A DNA stretch of 64,000 nucleotides from Engraulis encrasicolus. Lineage: Eukaryota > Chordata > Actinopteri > Clupeiformes > Engraulidae. The first letter of the stretch is position 1, and each line of letters opens with the position of its first letter. The translations under genes and the position numbers were made by a program. The notes under the pieces were generated by a model, which made no database searches, had not been told where the DNA came from, and worked only from the letters and a program-made list of their open reading frames with translations. Shown piece by piece: positions 1-39,055 of this stretch. The DNA is taken from assembly GCF_034702125.1 (NCBI RefSeq), contig NC_085862.1:14843396-14907395 (forward strand), written 5' to 3'.

Positions 1-44
1 CCCGTTCCTGGTGATCCAATCCCCACCACGCTGCGTTCAATACA

Positions 45-98
45 GGCAGCAGCAGCAGCAGCAGCAGCAACAACGTTAGTAGCAGCAGCAGCAGCAGC
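45..98. repeat. (CAG)n trinucleotide repeat
   Basis: Two blocks of CAG units separated by an interrupted CAA/GTTAG stretch. There is no convincing reading frame around it. The rest of 1-846 holds no gene I can support; it contains fragments (about 165-215 and 780-840) resembling the dispersed repeat seen at 22979-23095 and 24303-24480. Confidence 0.8.
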
Positions 99-846
99 TC
101 CACTGTGTGGTGGAATGCTAGAACTGACAGGATTTCAGTGTTTTAATCTGTTCTGATTAAATGGCCCCTGTTAGGGCCTACTATATGAATGTGCTGTTAC
201 CAGAATGGCAATGACCACGTTGTAGATTAATTAGTGGTGGTGACACAGTTAAAAAGAATTCTTCTTTTGGTCCATGTCACGGTATTGAGGTCACGGTTTT
301 TGGTTCACAACGGTCCTTGATTTTTCATGTGTTCATTTTCATGAACACATTATTACACACATTTCATTTATTTGACAAAAAAGAAAAACTAAGTCCTACC
401 TTTCAAGCACATCTTATAAGACATATTAAATGTAGAAATAGAACAGCTATAGACTATTCTGTTGGCAGTGGGACTGTTGTTCAGTTATTACATACATTTT
501 ACTCATACATTGTGTACAGTGATACAGTAGATACAGCAGGCCTAGCATATATGGGTCTTTGATTTTACTATGAACCATTTGAGTGTATGCGAGAGGTGCA
601 TCGTGTGCTCAACTGCACCTGATGTGGGCTGTGTGAATGTTGCTAATGCCGACTTTCAGTTGGCTGATTGAATCGGACTTAACACACAAACAAATATGTC
701 TTTTAGAGGCTTATGAAAATAGTGTGATTTTAATTGTGTTGTCTCAAATTAGAATGGTTTAATAGATGCTGTGGAACCATGGACACGGTGCGGTTGTAGG
801 CCTATTACTAAGGCTTTGTGTCATAGTGGTGTAGTGGTAGTATAGT

Positions 847-1067
847 CAGAGATTCTTTAAGTATATAGAGATATGCCAACATAATAGGTTTCTATGGCCA
901 CCTAACGTGACCAGGTTCCGGTCTGCCTAAAGGGGCGTGTCATAATGCTCCTAGAATGAATAGAACAGTCCTTAGGTCTGCCTAAAGGGGGATTTCCCCC
1001 CCATCCCCCTTGCAACAGTAGAACCCGGAAACAATGGGCCAGCAGCTCTCTCTCTCTACTCTCTCTG
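847..1067. mobile_element. Short TIR element, CAGAGA family, copy 1
   Basis: The element starts CAGAGATTC and ends CTCTCTG, and is flanked by a perfect 7-bp direct repeat GTATAGT (840-846 and 1068-1074). A second copy about 90% similar by eye lies at 44611-44833 with its own 7-bp flanking repeat, so both ends are fixed independently. No ORF; non-autonomous. Superfamily not assigned; a hAT-like origin is possible, but the TSD is 7 bp rather than 8. Confidence 0.7.
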
Positions 1068-1688
1068 GTATAGTAACGTCTTTTCCAAGGCTGTTAACAT
1101 TGTTCCACTGGCTGTGCACATTATGGGGCTGAGGCTGGTTGACTGAAGACTCAGGTTACATTTTGTTAAAAAAGAAAGAAAGGTAAACACTCAGAGGTCT
1201 TCTTTGGGTGTGTGTTCATTCCTCTGATTTAAAGTAGGAGACACCTTCTTCCTTGCCTGGGAAATCCTGTGATGCTGTACACAATCTGAAAGACTGCATG
1301 GACTCTACACTCAGTACAGTGAGGGTACCAGATCATGGTCCCTGTCTCTCTCCAATTATTTAGAGAGCAGGGGGGGGTGTGGAAACTGTGACTGTAGTTT
1401 GTTGGAATAGATACAACTGGCACGATTGGCTATGGTTACGTATGCGAAATGATACACATTCGTAAAGCCCAAATTAAACAGCCGTCGTCAATAGTAAACA
1501 CATCCCCTACGAGATTTGCAGTAGGCAGGTCTCCAGACCTTATCTCACTTGTGACTAGGTCTGGTGATAACTAGGCAACCTTCTTACCCCATCCACACGC
1601 ATCCATGTGCATACCAGGAGATGAGTGGAGTGGAGATCAATGGAGATTGGAGATTGCCTGGACTTTACATGGTGCAGTCAGGGAAACA

Positions 1689-1802
<114 letters not shown>

Positions 1803-2253
1803 TACCCATCCTCATGCCAAAGAGCAAAGTTTGCCCAAATTTGGGCATGTTTTGCTGGTCCAGAGCTGTGGTGCTGAAGTGGTCGGTCTCCATGGTGCTG
1901 AACGTCCAACTGTCACAATCAGCGCACGTGTCTTTGGGATTAAAATGATGATCGCTTGACTTGTGACTGGAGCATGTTTGAAAAGGTGGATTGGATTTAT
2001 CAGAGATAGTGTTTTGACGACGTTGGTGAATTGATTCTTTTGAATGGCTTTTAGAAGTGAATGATGGGAACCGTGTTTTCATTCATTTTTCGTTCACTTT
2101 AAGCATGTGACCTTCATGTGAGTACTTCGGAAAAAAACATAAGGGTCTTCCCTGGAGACTGACAGAAATGGTCTTTAAAAACAGGAGGACAAACAGTTGT
2201 TGTTTGGACAAAATTACCTACAGGTGGCGTGAAAAGTGCTATGTTCTTGACAC

Positions 2254-2378
2254 TTAAAGGAACATTCCACACTGTACTGAAAACACTGAGAAGAAAATTA
2301 TATGCACATTCATGAATAATGCTTGGACATACAGCAAACGTGTGAAAATCAAAAAAGGGTGGACTGTTCCTTTAAAAA
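2254..2378. mobile_element. MITE, AAAGGAACA family, short copy
   Basis: Bounded by TTAA on both sides, with termini AAAGGAACA and TGTTCCTTT. The right half matches one arm of the longer palindromic copy at 35331-35757. Non-coding. Confidence 0.7.
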
Positions 2379-2509
2379 AGTATTAAAAGCCGTTCAAAAG
2401 AGCCAGTTATTTTGGAAGGAACACGCCACTATGATCCAGATCCCGTTAAAGAGCCAGAATTCCCATCCCTAATCAGAGACAGGCCTATAGTAGATTATAG
2501 GATAACACT

Positions 2510-2805
2510 TTACTTGACGCCGGTGTCATATGCATGTCATTACAGTGTCATTATAGTCTTAATTAATGACTTAATTAATGTCTTAAACATTATGTCCATG
2601 TCATAAACATGACTGTTGGCCTTAAGTGACATTCGGTTATAGCAAAGACAACCCATAGTTGTAACCGAATGATTCTTAAGGCCAACAGTCATAAAATGTT
2701 CATGACATGGACATAATGTTTATGACACGTGCATAACTGTGCCTTGACACTGTATGACACTGTAATGACATGTATATGACACCAGCGTCAAGTAAAAGTG
2801 TTACC
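2510..2805. mobile_element. Palindromic MITE
   Basis: The left end GGATAACACTTTACTTGACG is answered by its inverted copy at the right end (about 2784-2805). The arms (TGTCATTACAG, CATGTCATAAACAT, GTTGGCCTTAAG) pair inwards to a short centre near 2655. This is a foldback-type non-autonomous element about 295 bp long. Confidence 0.75.
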
Positions 2806-2960
2806 ATTTAGAGGGGTCCTACACTTCCTCTCCAGACTGTCTCCCCTTCATGTTATGTAATAATCTTAGGACTTGCTTTGCACATATATTAAGTAGACTT
2901 AGCCTTTTGTGCTCCTTCCAAAAAATATGGAAAGGGATTGAATGACGCTGACCCAGCGCA

Positions 2961-2980
2961 CGCACGCACACACACACACA

Positions 2981-3033
<53 letters not shown>
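2961..3033. repeat. (CA)n microsatellite
   Basis: CA repeat with a few CG-containing interruptions at its left edge. Confidence 0.95.
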
Positions 3034-3035
<2 letters not shown>

Positions 3036-3182
3036 TGAATTTAACATAATTTCCCCTGATCCCACAGCTCAATATGCTTCCCTTCTCAGCACCTGTGTGC
3101 GGTGTGGTGTCACGTTAGTCATGGTACAATTGCGCCATTATATGCTCCAAAAACGATGGGTTTTGTGCTGTGCGTTTCGTGG

Positions 3183-3192
3183 CCTCTCTCTC

Positions 3193-3223
<31 letters not shown>

Positions 3224-3287
3224 GAAACCAAATCAAATTGTGATTTTTTTTGGCATGAATGGGGAAATCACTGTTGTCAAAGAAAGG

Positions 3288-3357
<70 letters not shown>
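3183..3357. repeat. Two (CT)n tracts
   Basis: CT tracts at 3183-3224 and 3292-3357, separated by about 65 bp of unique sequence. Confidence 0.95.
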
Positions 3358-3361
<4 letters not shown>

Positions 3362-3479
3362 GCTGGCTGTGGGATAATGAATCTATGACCGTAAACCGAC
3401 AAAATAGAGGAAAATTAAAATGAGGTGACGTAAGTGGATGAAAAAAACATACGGTGCTGTGTGTGAGCGGGCACTGGAT

Positions 3480-4089
3480 CATGGAATCACACACCCCACA
3501 TTAAATCGCACAGCGCATGGTGGACTCACGGACTGGGAACCCATTCGGAATGACTGCGGTCTGTCTCTGTGTTGCGCCTCCCCCAGAATCCGGTCCGGTA
3601 TTTCAGCGGTGGGGCGGTGCGTAACATTACACACCTCCACGTAATAACGGCGGAGACCGAAGTGAAGGAGGCAGGCAGGCAATACCGAGAAGCATCTCTT
3701 ATTTTAGCATTTTGTTTTTTTAAATCAGACATTATGTCGTGTGGAAAATACTGAATGACATTATCGACTCGCGAGTGAAAACGGATGTTGGTGCTGGAAA
3801 GGATAGAGCGAGAAGGATGCTACAGGAGGCCAGGCGTTAATAACTACGCTCGCCTGCTGACAGAAGGCCGTGTGTGAAGGCTGCGAGCGAAAACAGCCCC
3901 AGGTGGTTCCGTTGGTGTGCTTAACGTCGATGGACCACAATCTCCATCTCTAACGGTTCGCGATATATCTTGTCACAGAATGGACGTTAAGGCTCGCCCA
4001 CGCTGTGTTCCGGTGCATGCATTTTTCGTCTCCGAGAGGCGAACGTAAGAAGAGCGAGCCGAGCGGGCCTGCTTTATATTGGGGCGGCC
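3480..4089 (+). promoter_or_regulatory. Probable CpG-rich promoter of phactr1
   Basis: GC and CpG content rise sharply here compared with the AT-rich flanks and stay high through the first coding exon. There is no clear TATA box; a weak TTTATATT lies at 4073-4080, just before the start codon. Inferred from composition and position only. Confidence 0.4.
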
Positions 4090-17824
<13,735 letters not shown>

Positions 17825-18720
17825 CCCCCGGACTGGATAAAGTGTCTCAGCATTGGACTGGACTTGAAGTCATGGGGCTCTAGGGTGCAGGGGAGACACA
17901 CTATATCGCAGGGGGGGAAGGAGTTCTGGGGTGCCATCTCTGCACGGCTGGAGACCCCCTCCCTTCCTCCCTCTCTCCTTCCCTTCCTCCCTCCCTACTC
18001 CTTCCACCTCCCCATTTGCCAACCCAAGACCCCTCTCAAGTACTGAGATGCTTCAAGTCCTTCATCAGAACTGGTTTTGGACTACTAGACCCATGTTGAC
18101 ATTCGCATCAGAACCGCATTCACAGGACCGGAAAGTCCAAGCGAGCCACCAAACCGAACCCCCCCTTCTCTTCAGGAACCAGTTGACACCAGTCTGGATC
18201 AAACCTTTTCTTTTTCTTTTATTCTCTTTTTTTATTTGCCTTTTTTCCCTGGACTTTTTTTAAAGTCATATTTTTTTTAACAATACAGTAACGAAAAGAT
18301 GTTGAGGTGAATATGTCTGTCGCGAACAAAATGAGACTCAAGATATGGGATACTGGACATTTGCTGCTTTGATTGGTGCGTTTTTCCCCTCTGGTGTTGT
18401 TTTATTGTGCTTTATTTTCATATTGTATTGTTTTTTTGTATTTGATGGTTATTTATTTTGTATTGTTGTTTTATATTCCCGCTCCCACACAGGCTCAAAT
18501 CAGCTAGTGTTTCAGGCCCTGTAGTTGTAGGTGAAACACCACAAGACACAGGTGTATATTTTGGTGTGTGTGTGTGTGTGTCTGCGTGTGCGCGTGCACG
18601 TGTGTGTGTGCGTGTGCGTGCGTGTGCGTGCGTGAGTGCATGTGTGTGAGTATGTGTGTGTGTGTGTGTGCGCGAGTATATGTGTGTGTGTGCGAGTATA
18701 TGTGTGTGTGTGTGTCTATT
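17825..18720 (+). other. phactr1 3' UTR (end not defined)
   Basis: Sequence after the stop is non-coding and increasingly T-rich; a (GT)n tract lies at about 18564-18718. I see no clear AATAAA in the first 1.5 kb, so the 3' end is not fixed. From here to 21196 I see no gene: only low-complexity and unassigned sequence. Confidence 0.5.
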
Positions 18721-21196
18721 ATGCTCTGCAAGTATAACTGTACACATAGTCACCCATTGTGATCATCCTTCTATAAAGCGGTCTGAGGGCAGATGTGAGG
18801 GGCGTGTGAGGGGTCTGAGCAATAAGTAGCCTCAGTTGTACAGCACAGTTCACCACTCTTCTGCAAACACGTGGCTGTGTCACTGTATGTGTGTGTTTGT
18901 GTGTATGCAAGTGTGTGTTTCTGTCCATGCTGAGATCCACCACTCCAATCTTTCTAACTATTGTGAAGAAGCTGACCAGAGAAGCCATCGAGCCTCCCAT
19001 AGAGTCACAACTGACCGTCTCTTCAGAAAATGGCCGTCTGTGATAACTCCTGCTACCACACGATGGCCACAACTCTTCTCCTTTCCTGTCAAACTCCACA
19101 TTCTACATATTGTGATCGACGCAACTTGGCCCATCTACTTAGCCGAAATCCTGTATCATTCAACACCCCATACATACGACATGGATACTGACTTCTACTA
19201 CTACATTCAGACATGCACACAGAACGAAAGTAAACCCCATGCACTGCGATGACTAATTGAAGCCATACTACTACTACTACAGCACTGATAATGCCCCTAC
19301 CCTGTCCCCCGTAGCCCTTCCTCAACGGCCCAACCCCAAACCCCACCCCCGCTGGACTAAATGCTATCACCTCCTCTCCTTTGATACTAAAACCTACTCA
19401 TCGTCATCATCATGATTATGATCTCCGTCGAGAACTTTGCCCTCGGCCTGTGAAGTGCATCCTTTTCAGGGCCCTTCAAGAGGACGCGTGGGGATACGGA
19501 CTAGGAAGCACAGTGCCATATGAGACCGCTTCTTATACATACGTAGGGTTCCCGTTTACAAACATTCGCGCTGTGAGAAGGGGCAAGATGATGCAAAGCA
19601 GCCAACCATGTGAGCGCATTTTTGGAGTGACAGCAGTTTCCAACGATCAGAAGTTGAAGAGTGCGCAACCAGGGATTGTTTACAAACGGGAAACCCATGT
19701 ATTCTTCTTCGACTTCACTGTTTACCTAGGTGCCAAGGTGCCAAAAATCTGATGCCAGTTTAAAGTAGAAAAAACAAACAAACAAAAAAACAAAAACTAA
19801 ACGAAACAAATGAGAGAAAAAAGTTACCCTCAAAATGCGGCATTAATGCTTTGTAATGTGTTAGCGTTTTACAGGAAACTGCCACCACTCTGTTGTGTAG
19901 ATGAAGAGGAAAAAATGAACACATTTGACTTGTGTTAATATGAAGATTTTGTTTTGCATGAATCAGAATTTAAAAACGAAAAGAGCAGGTGCAGTGGGGC
20001 GGCAGCCAGGTGCGCTTCCTAATTTGGGGAGGCCCTTCAGGAGGCAATGCAAGGGGTAATTTCAAGAAGGTGGTTCAGTCACAAATCACTAAGTTAACCT
20101 GAAGATAGTTGAAAAAAGAAAAATACCAAGGCATTCTCGTCTATCAAAAACAAAAAGCCTTTATTACTCAAAACTCTTTCACGTTTCAGCCTTCCAGCCT
20201 ACCTGAGGAAGACCTGAAACCTGAGACCCGTAGGGAGCTTTTAAGGGTTTCTGTAACCATGTGAAAAAGCCTTTTTATGTTTGATAGACGAAAGTTCCTT
20301 GTTTTTTTTTGGTTTTTTTCTCAAGTTCTACATTTTCCCATCCAAAGGGCACCTCAAATTATTGACTTAGTCCAGGAAGCGCTCCTATAACAAACATTTT
20401 TGATTAGCCTGGAGGTAGTGAGCCTGGACCCTCAGTCAGTTTTCCCGGGCCCAGGGAAATGAGGGGTCCAAATTTGGGTTCTCAGTACATTGCATGTATT
20501 GGATTAGGGGGGCCCTTCAGATGACATTGTCCCAGGCCCAACCAAAGCTGTCCCTGTCTACAGGACTTATTTCAATTGGCTGTTAAAAAACTTCCTGTAG
20601 ATAAACTTAGCCAAGTTTATCACTTAACCATGTTCTTGGAATCACCCTCTGCCAGGCACCCTGAAGCTAATGTCTGTTTGGATGTGTTTGGTGGATGTGT
20701 GGTTTCAGAGACGGCTTGTTGATTTTTCAACCTCTTCTGTGGCATGTCACTGATGTAGATTACCTGACAACCTCAGGGTTTTTTGGAGGGTGGCAGGGGC
20801 GGGTGATGCGGAGGGCTGGTAGCAAACACAGAGTTGTATAAAGTAGAAGTAAAAGTACTCTTGCAGCAATGTAATTACTTGTAATTACAACACTATTAGT
20901 ATTAAATTGCAAAGTTGAAACCATGAGATATCATACCAAGAGTGTTGTAATTACATCTGTAATAGTACTTCTACTTCTTCAACTACAACTCAGCAAAGAG
21001 AGCAATGATGGTCAACAGAGGTACTGTATGTTGCAGGCTACTGGATCTTGTTTTGGGGTTGCTCGAGAAGGCTTCACCTTTCATCCAAAAACGCTCCTTA
21101 ATTCCTTCCATTCTGGCAAGATGCTCACAACAGAGCTCAGTTCACAGCAGAACGTACCTCCAGTGGCACGCTATAATAGTCTTTGAAAAATTAACT

Positions 21197-22760
21197 AGGC
21201 AAGGCAAGGCAAGGCAAGTTTATTTGTATAGCGCATTTCATACACAGGTGCAACTCAATGTGCTTCACAAAACTAACAAATGCAAAATGAAAGGAAACAG
21301 GGAAGAAAGAAGGAAATAAAATTAGAGTCAAATAACATTTAAAACATTAGGATAAAACATAAGGTAAAAATAATAATAATAATAAAATAAAAAATAAACA
21401 TAAAAAAAAAAAAATAAGAATGATTTATAATTTAAGATAGGGGAAAGCATCTAAGAACAGCTTTGTCTTGAGTCTAGATTTAAAACTATCAATAGTGGGT
21501 GCATTTTTTACGTCATCTGGAAGCTGGTTCCAAAGTTTTGAAGTATAGAAGCTAAAGGCTGCTTCTCCACACTTTGTTTTGACTTTTGGAATCATCAGCA
21601 AATTCTTCTCCGTTGACCTTAGTGACCTGGTTGGTGCATACAGCTGAAACATATCCAGTAGATAATTGGGTCCTATGCCATTTAATGATTTAAACACAAG
21701 TAGCGTTGCCTTAAAATCAATTCTGTAGCTTACTGGGAGCCAATGCAGTGATCTTAAAATTGGAGTAATGTGGTCGAACTTCCTTGTTTTTGTAAGAACC
21801 CTTGCTGCTGCATTTTGTACAAGTTGACGCTGTTCGATGGTCTTTTTGGGGAGGCCTGTAAAAAGACTGTTACAGTAATCAACCTTACTAGAAATGAAGG
21901 CATGTATTAGCTTCTCCAAATCATGTTTAGACATAAGGCCCCTAAATTTAACTGTATCCCTTGCTTTCAGTCCCTCCATTTCAAGGATAGTAGCAGTGTT
22001 TGGTCTCTCCTCTCTTTTCACCAATATAATTACTTCAGTTTTATCTGTGTTCAGCTGGAGGAAATTGTGAGACATCCATTTGTTAATTTGGTTCATGCAA
22101 TGATAGAGTGATTCAAGGGAGGTGTAGTCATTGGGGGACATAGATAAGTAGAGTTGGTTATCATCCGCATAGCTATGGTAATTTATGGAGTTATTCTCGA
22201 TAATGTGTCCCAGTGGCAGCATATACAGATTGAACAGTAGTGGTCCCAGAATGGAGCCCTGGGGGACCCCACAGTTTAGAGACATCGATGATGAGGTATG
22301 TCTTCCAATGGCGACAAAAAACGTCTTTGTTGTAAGTATGATTTTAACCAGTTGATCACTATGCCTGTAAAGCCAACCCAGTGTTCCAGTCTATGCAGTA
22401 GTATGGCATGATCAACTGTATCGAAAGTGGCACTTAAATCTAGTAGCACCAAGACGGATGATTTGCCAGCATCAGAATTCAATCTTATGTAATTCATAAC
22501 TTTAATAAGAGCTGTTTCAGTGCTGTGGTAGACACGGAAACCTGATTGAAACTTATCAAGGTAGCTATTAGACATTAGAAAGGCAGTTAATTGGTTAAAA
22601 ACAATTTTCTCTATTATTTTACCCATGAATGGTAGATTGGATATGGGCCTATAGTTGTTTAGTACCAGTGCATCCAGGTTGTTCTTTTTCAGTAAGGGTT
22701 TCACAACTGCTTCTTTCAGACAGCCTGGGAATATGCCTGTTTGTAGTGAGGTGTTGATGA
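21197..22760 (-). mobile_element. 5'-truncated L2-like LINE
   Basis: On the minus strand it encodes the C-terminal half of a reverse transcriptase and ends in tandem AGGCA-type units (21199-21220 on +), the usual 3' end of fish L2 elements. The 3' UTR motif TTTATTTGTATAGCGCATTT is present on +. The 5' end fades near 22760-22860. Confidence 0.85.
21425..22704 (-). pseudogene. LINE reverse transcriptase remnant, L2/CR1 type
   Basis: Two overlapping frames (22704-22276 and 22285-21425) together hold RT blocks NNYRPISNLPFMGKIIEK, FQSGFRVYHSTETAL, VLLDLSATFDTVDH, GVPQGSILGPLLFNLYM and the catalytic YADDNQLYLS. The break near 22280 is a frameshift at the end of the palm block, so no full product is possible. 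The C-terminal part (RILTKTRKFDH-like, LHWLPVSYRIDFK) is typical of L2. Endonuclease is absent. Confidence 0.9.
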
Positions 22761-22978
22761 TCTGAAGTACGATGATATTAGATGTAAGATGGATTTGAAG
22801 AAGGCTGTTGGTAGAATATCTCAGTCAGATGTAGAGGCGCTAAGACTTTGTACCGTTCTATTAAGAATGTCCACATCAACTAAATGAAAATTTCTCATGA
22901 GGTTAAGATTTAACTTCACAGTAGCAAGTTGGTCCGAATCATGGGCCGGTTGCACCTGTGTGAGTATGTTTGTACTAC

Positions 22979-23095
22979 CATAATTACTACACTACTATGA
23001 CAGTGCTCAAGGCCTTTAGTAATGCACTACTGCATGGTCATTGCCATTCTGGTAACAGCAAATGTATAACGCCGTGTCTTAACTGGTTAATAAGT
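22979..23095. mobile_element. Dispersed repeat fragment (GTTACCAGAATGG family)
   Basis: Contains GCAATGACC/GGTCATTGCCATTCTGGT blocks in inverse orientation to 24303-24480. Related fragments are at about 165-215, 780-840 and 16200-16320. Short and non-coding; probably a MITE. Confidence 0.55.
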
Positions 23096-23262
23096 CATTT
23101 GGATGAAAGATGAAACTTCTTGAGGGCCCTCCCCCCAAAAAAGTTCAGCTTCCTAAAACCTTGCTCCATTGACCACTATGACCTAGAGGCTGAGAAGGAT
23201 CTGCACACTGCTTTCAAAAGACTTAATTTATTGGGATCAACATTTCGATCATAGATAATTAA

Positions 23263-23433
23263 AGGCTCTTTTCCACTGCCGGTTTTCTGGTTGGCCTACA
23301 CCTCGACTCGGCCGCCACTTTTTGCTTTACGATTGCGCTGTGTCGTGCCCAATCGAAGAGCAAAAAGTGGCAGCCGAGTCGCGCTGTGTTGAGCTGTAGG
23401 CCTGCTAGAAAACCGGCAGTGGAAAAGAGCCTC
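23263..23433. mobile_element. Palindromic MITE, CTTTTCCACTGCCGG family, copy 1
   Basis: Arms AGGCTCTTTTCCACTGCCGG and its inverse at the right end. The inner arms CCGCCACTTTTTGCT / AGCAAAAAGTGGC pair as well. A 171-bp near-perfect foldback. Confidence 0.8.
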
Positions 23434-24208
23434 TTTTGCAAGCACTGTGCAGATCCTTCTACATACGCCAGTTTTTATGTGGCACCTGATGCATTCTTGT
23501 TGGATGTTCGCACCTTCCAATGCACTTTGTCTCCACTATGACCTTGGGTAGATACACTGTAATCTTCACAGCCGGTATGCAAGATGGCTGCAAGAACAGC
23601 ATCAGATGACGTTATCCACCTGTGGTCCAGTCCAGCAGCAGAGCAGAGCAGCACGTCCACCGATGAGATAGACATGTCTTAGAAGAAATATAATTTTATT
23701 AAACTGTGTATAAAGAAACATGTAAAGATTTAAAAAGAAGTTTAAAAAAAAGGCCGGAGGAGAAATGTGCACATTCAGATGATGACAGAGCCAGCACCTC
23801 TAGAGGCAGCTCTATGGTTTGGGACAGAGTGGGACACTGAACTTTTATTGTTCCAATAGGATGAACAAAAGGGATATGTGTGTGTGTGGATGTTGACGTT
23901 TGAGTATATGTGCATTGAGCAAATATGTGTGTCAGAGTGTGTGTGTGTGTGTGTGAGTTGAATGAATGCATGAGTTAAAGTGTGTGAATGCACGTCAGTA
24001 TGTGTGTGTGTGTGGAGAGAGAAGGGCGTCAATGGGAGGGGAAGTGCATGTGACTACTCTGTTCTCATTCCCATCTCATGAAGTCTAAAGTGTCTTCTAC
24101 AGTAAATACAAAATAAAGGAGCTTTTCAAAACACAACTACTGTATTGACAAGCCTGCTGACTACGACGCCTGAATCTGTCTGTCTGCATGTGTCGTGTCA
24201 AATTAATT

Positions 24209-24590
24209 GGGTTGCCAACCACCCCTTGAAATACGGAAACTTCCCCGTATTTAGAAATAAAAGTGTGGTTCCATGTTGAGTTGAAACGGGACACCATTTG
24301 GTTAACCTGTTAAGACACTGTGTTTTAAATTTGTTGTTACCAGAATGGTAATGACCATGTCGTAGTGCATTACTAAAGGCCCTGTGTAATGTCATAGTAG
24401 TGTATCACTAAGGTAGTTAACTTTTCAATGACTATTACAGTGTGCCACTGGAGGTACGGTGTGCATTAAAGGGCTACATTGCAGGAAGCTGCAAATAAGA
24501 AAAATCCCCTTTTTTTCCAGGGTGAGGAGACCTAGACCCCCTCGTCAATGAAGTGTCCCGTGTTTTTTTTTTAGACAGTTGGCAACCCTA
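24209..24590. mobile_element. TIR element with GGTTGCCAAC ends, interrupted
   Basis: Left GGGTTGCCAACC and right GTTGGCAACCC are inverted. The inner arms share CGGGACAC. Between about 24303 and 24480 it is interrupted by a copy of the GTTACCAGAATGG repeat, an insertion into an older element. Confidence 0.6.
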
Positions 24591-24689
24591 GGTCTAACAT
24601 ATATGTACTTTTTCTGTCCAATTCAACAGGGAAATCTGTTCCAATGCATCAGAGATACAGTGTATGGGTATTCCATTGTACTTGTGCCA

Positions 24690-24840
24690 CAGGCAGTTAA
24701 TTCAAAGCGATTTACAGATATTACAGCAGGCTATTGGTTAGTCCCTTGAGCAATGTGGAGTTAGGTGCCTTGCTCAAGGGCACTTCAGCCATGGACGGAG
24801 TTGTAGGGAGTGGTAAGGGCCCTGAAACCCTGTGATCTAC
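24690..24840 (-). mobile_element. SINE family 1 fragment
   Basis: Reverse complement of the CTTGAGCAAGGCACCTAACT body, with AAGCGATTTACAG from the 3' part. Confidence 0.75.
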
Positions 24841-24987
24841 AGTCCAACCCCCTAATGCCCACATTTAGTCTTTTAAATACAGGAGCTTTTCAAAACATCC
24901 AGCCATGACAAGCCTGCATGCGACATGCCTTATTATGGAATGAGTGCATACAACACAGAGACTGCACCTGGTTTTCATTTTTTCCAT

Positions 24988-24993
24988 TTTATT
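24988..24993 (-). terminator. Candidate polyadenylation signal of tbc1d7
   Basis: AATAAA on the minus strand, about 130 bp after the stop codon and beyond the (CA)n. Position is plausible; cleavage site not shown. Confidence 0.5.
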
Positions 24994-25043
24994 TTACAGC
25001 AGCAGTATTTTACAAAATCAGTTCCAATGTACACAATGGCACC

Positions 25044-25044
<1 letters not shown>

Positions 25045-25123
<79 letters not shown>
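25045..25123. repeat. (GT)n in tbc1d7 3' UTR
   Basis: GT on +, so the mRNA reads (CA)n directly after the stop codon. Confidence 0.95.
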
Positions 25124-38146
<13,023 letters not shown>

Positions 38147-38620
38147 TGTACCACCTCCTTTACAAAACACACACGTTGAGCTGTCACGAGGGCTAACCTC
38201 CGAGTCGGTTGGGTGACTTTGATGGACAGCCTCTACATACCGCCAATTCTTTCACGCATCGTATGCTTACTTTGTGTCCAACATAAAAACAACCTGTGCA
38301 TATTAATACTAATAATTACAGAAAAGGCTTAGGGCTCATTGTCAGGCAAAAGCTCACAATGACAATACCACAGCGTGTATGCTAGCATACCGTAAGCTAG
38401 GAATGGGCCCACAACAACACGCCAGTCTAGTTTCAGATCAACAAACTAAAAGGTATGGTTCACCGATATCAACATTGACTTACCACTGCGATAGTAAAAA
38501 AAAAAAATCACAAGGCCTTAGCACATCCTCGGTGTTTCCTGGTTTACGCCAAGCCTGAATCTGTGGGTGGACGGCGACAACGAATGGCCTGACCTGCTAG
38601 TGCTCCCGCTAAAATCTGCT
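38147..38620 (-). promoter_or_regulatory. Putative tbc1d7 promoter/5' UTR
   Basis: Upstream of the start codon, free of recognisable repeats and moderately CpG-containing (about 38180-38600). No TATA box visible. Inferred only from position. Confidence 0.35.
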
Positions 38621-38831
38621 TGCGTACCTCCTTAAGAACTTTTCAGTACTCACTATGAATCTAAATTAACCGCCATGTTTATTTCAGTCGTGATCGATAA
38701 ATCTGAAACATTTTCTGTGAAGTCATCCGTAGCAGGCTGATCTTGTGCTGTCGTTCAAGTAGCCTACGCCGCAATGCTGAACACATTTGCCTTTGTTGTT
38801 GTATTAATTTGTATTGCCTCTTGGAGGCGCC

Positions 38832-38912
38832 AAAGCCCCTTTTTCTTATACGGCTCTGCTTTTCTCCAGAGCTCTTGTAGAAAAGCAGACCCGTATAAGA
38901 AAAGGGGACTTT
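38832..38912. repeat. 34-bp-stem hairpin
   Basis: 38832-38865 and 38879-38912 are inverted copies (CTTATACGG...CTGCTTTTCT) with a few mismatches and a 13-bp loop. Confidence 0.85.
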
Positions 38913-39055
38913 AATGCTCATAGTAGGCCTACTCTGTGGGGTGGAAATAGTACTGATAGTAATGGTCAGGTGATTGAGGAGCTGCTGAGTGAGAAGAACT
39001 AAGTGTGTTTGAATGATGGGAGGGGCACAAGGTTTGATGCCTTGAGTCACCAGAG
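38885..39055 (+). pseudogene. LINE endonuclease fragment
   Basis: Reads GDFNAHSRPTLWGGNSTDSN then GQVIEELLSEKN, a stop, and VCLNDGRGTRFD. This matches the GDFNAHxxxWGG...LNDGxxTR block of APE endonucleases from I-type LINEs. About 55 codons remain. Confidence 0.65.
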
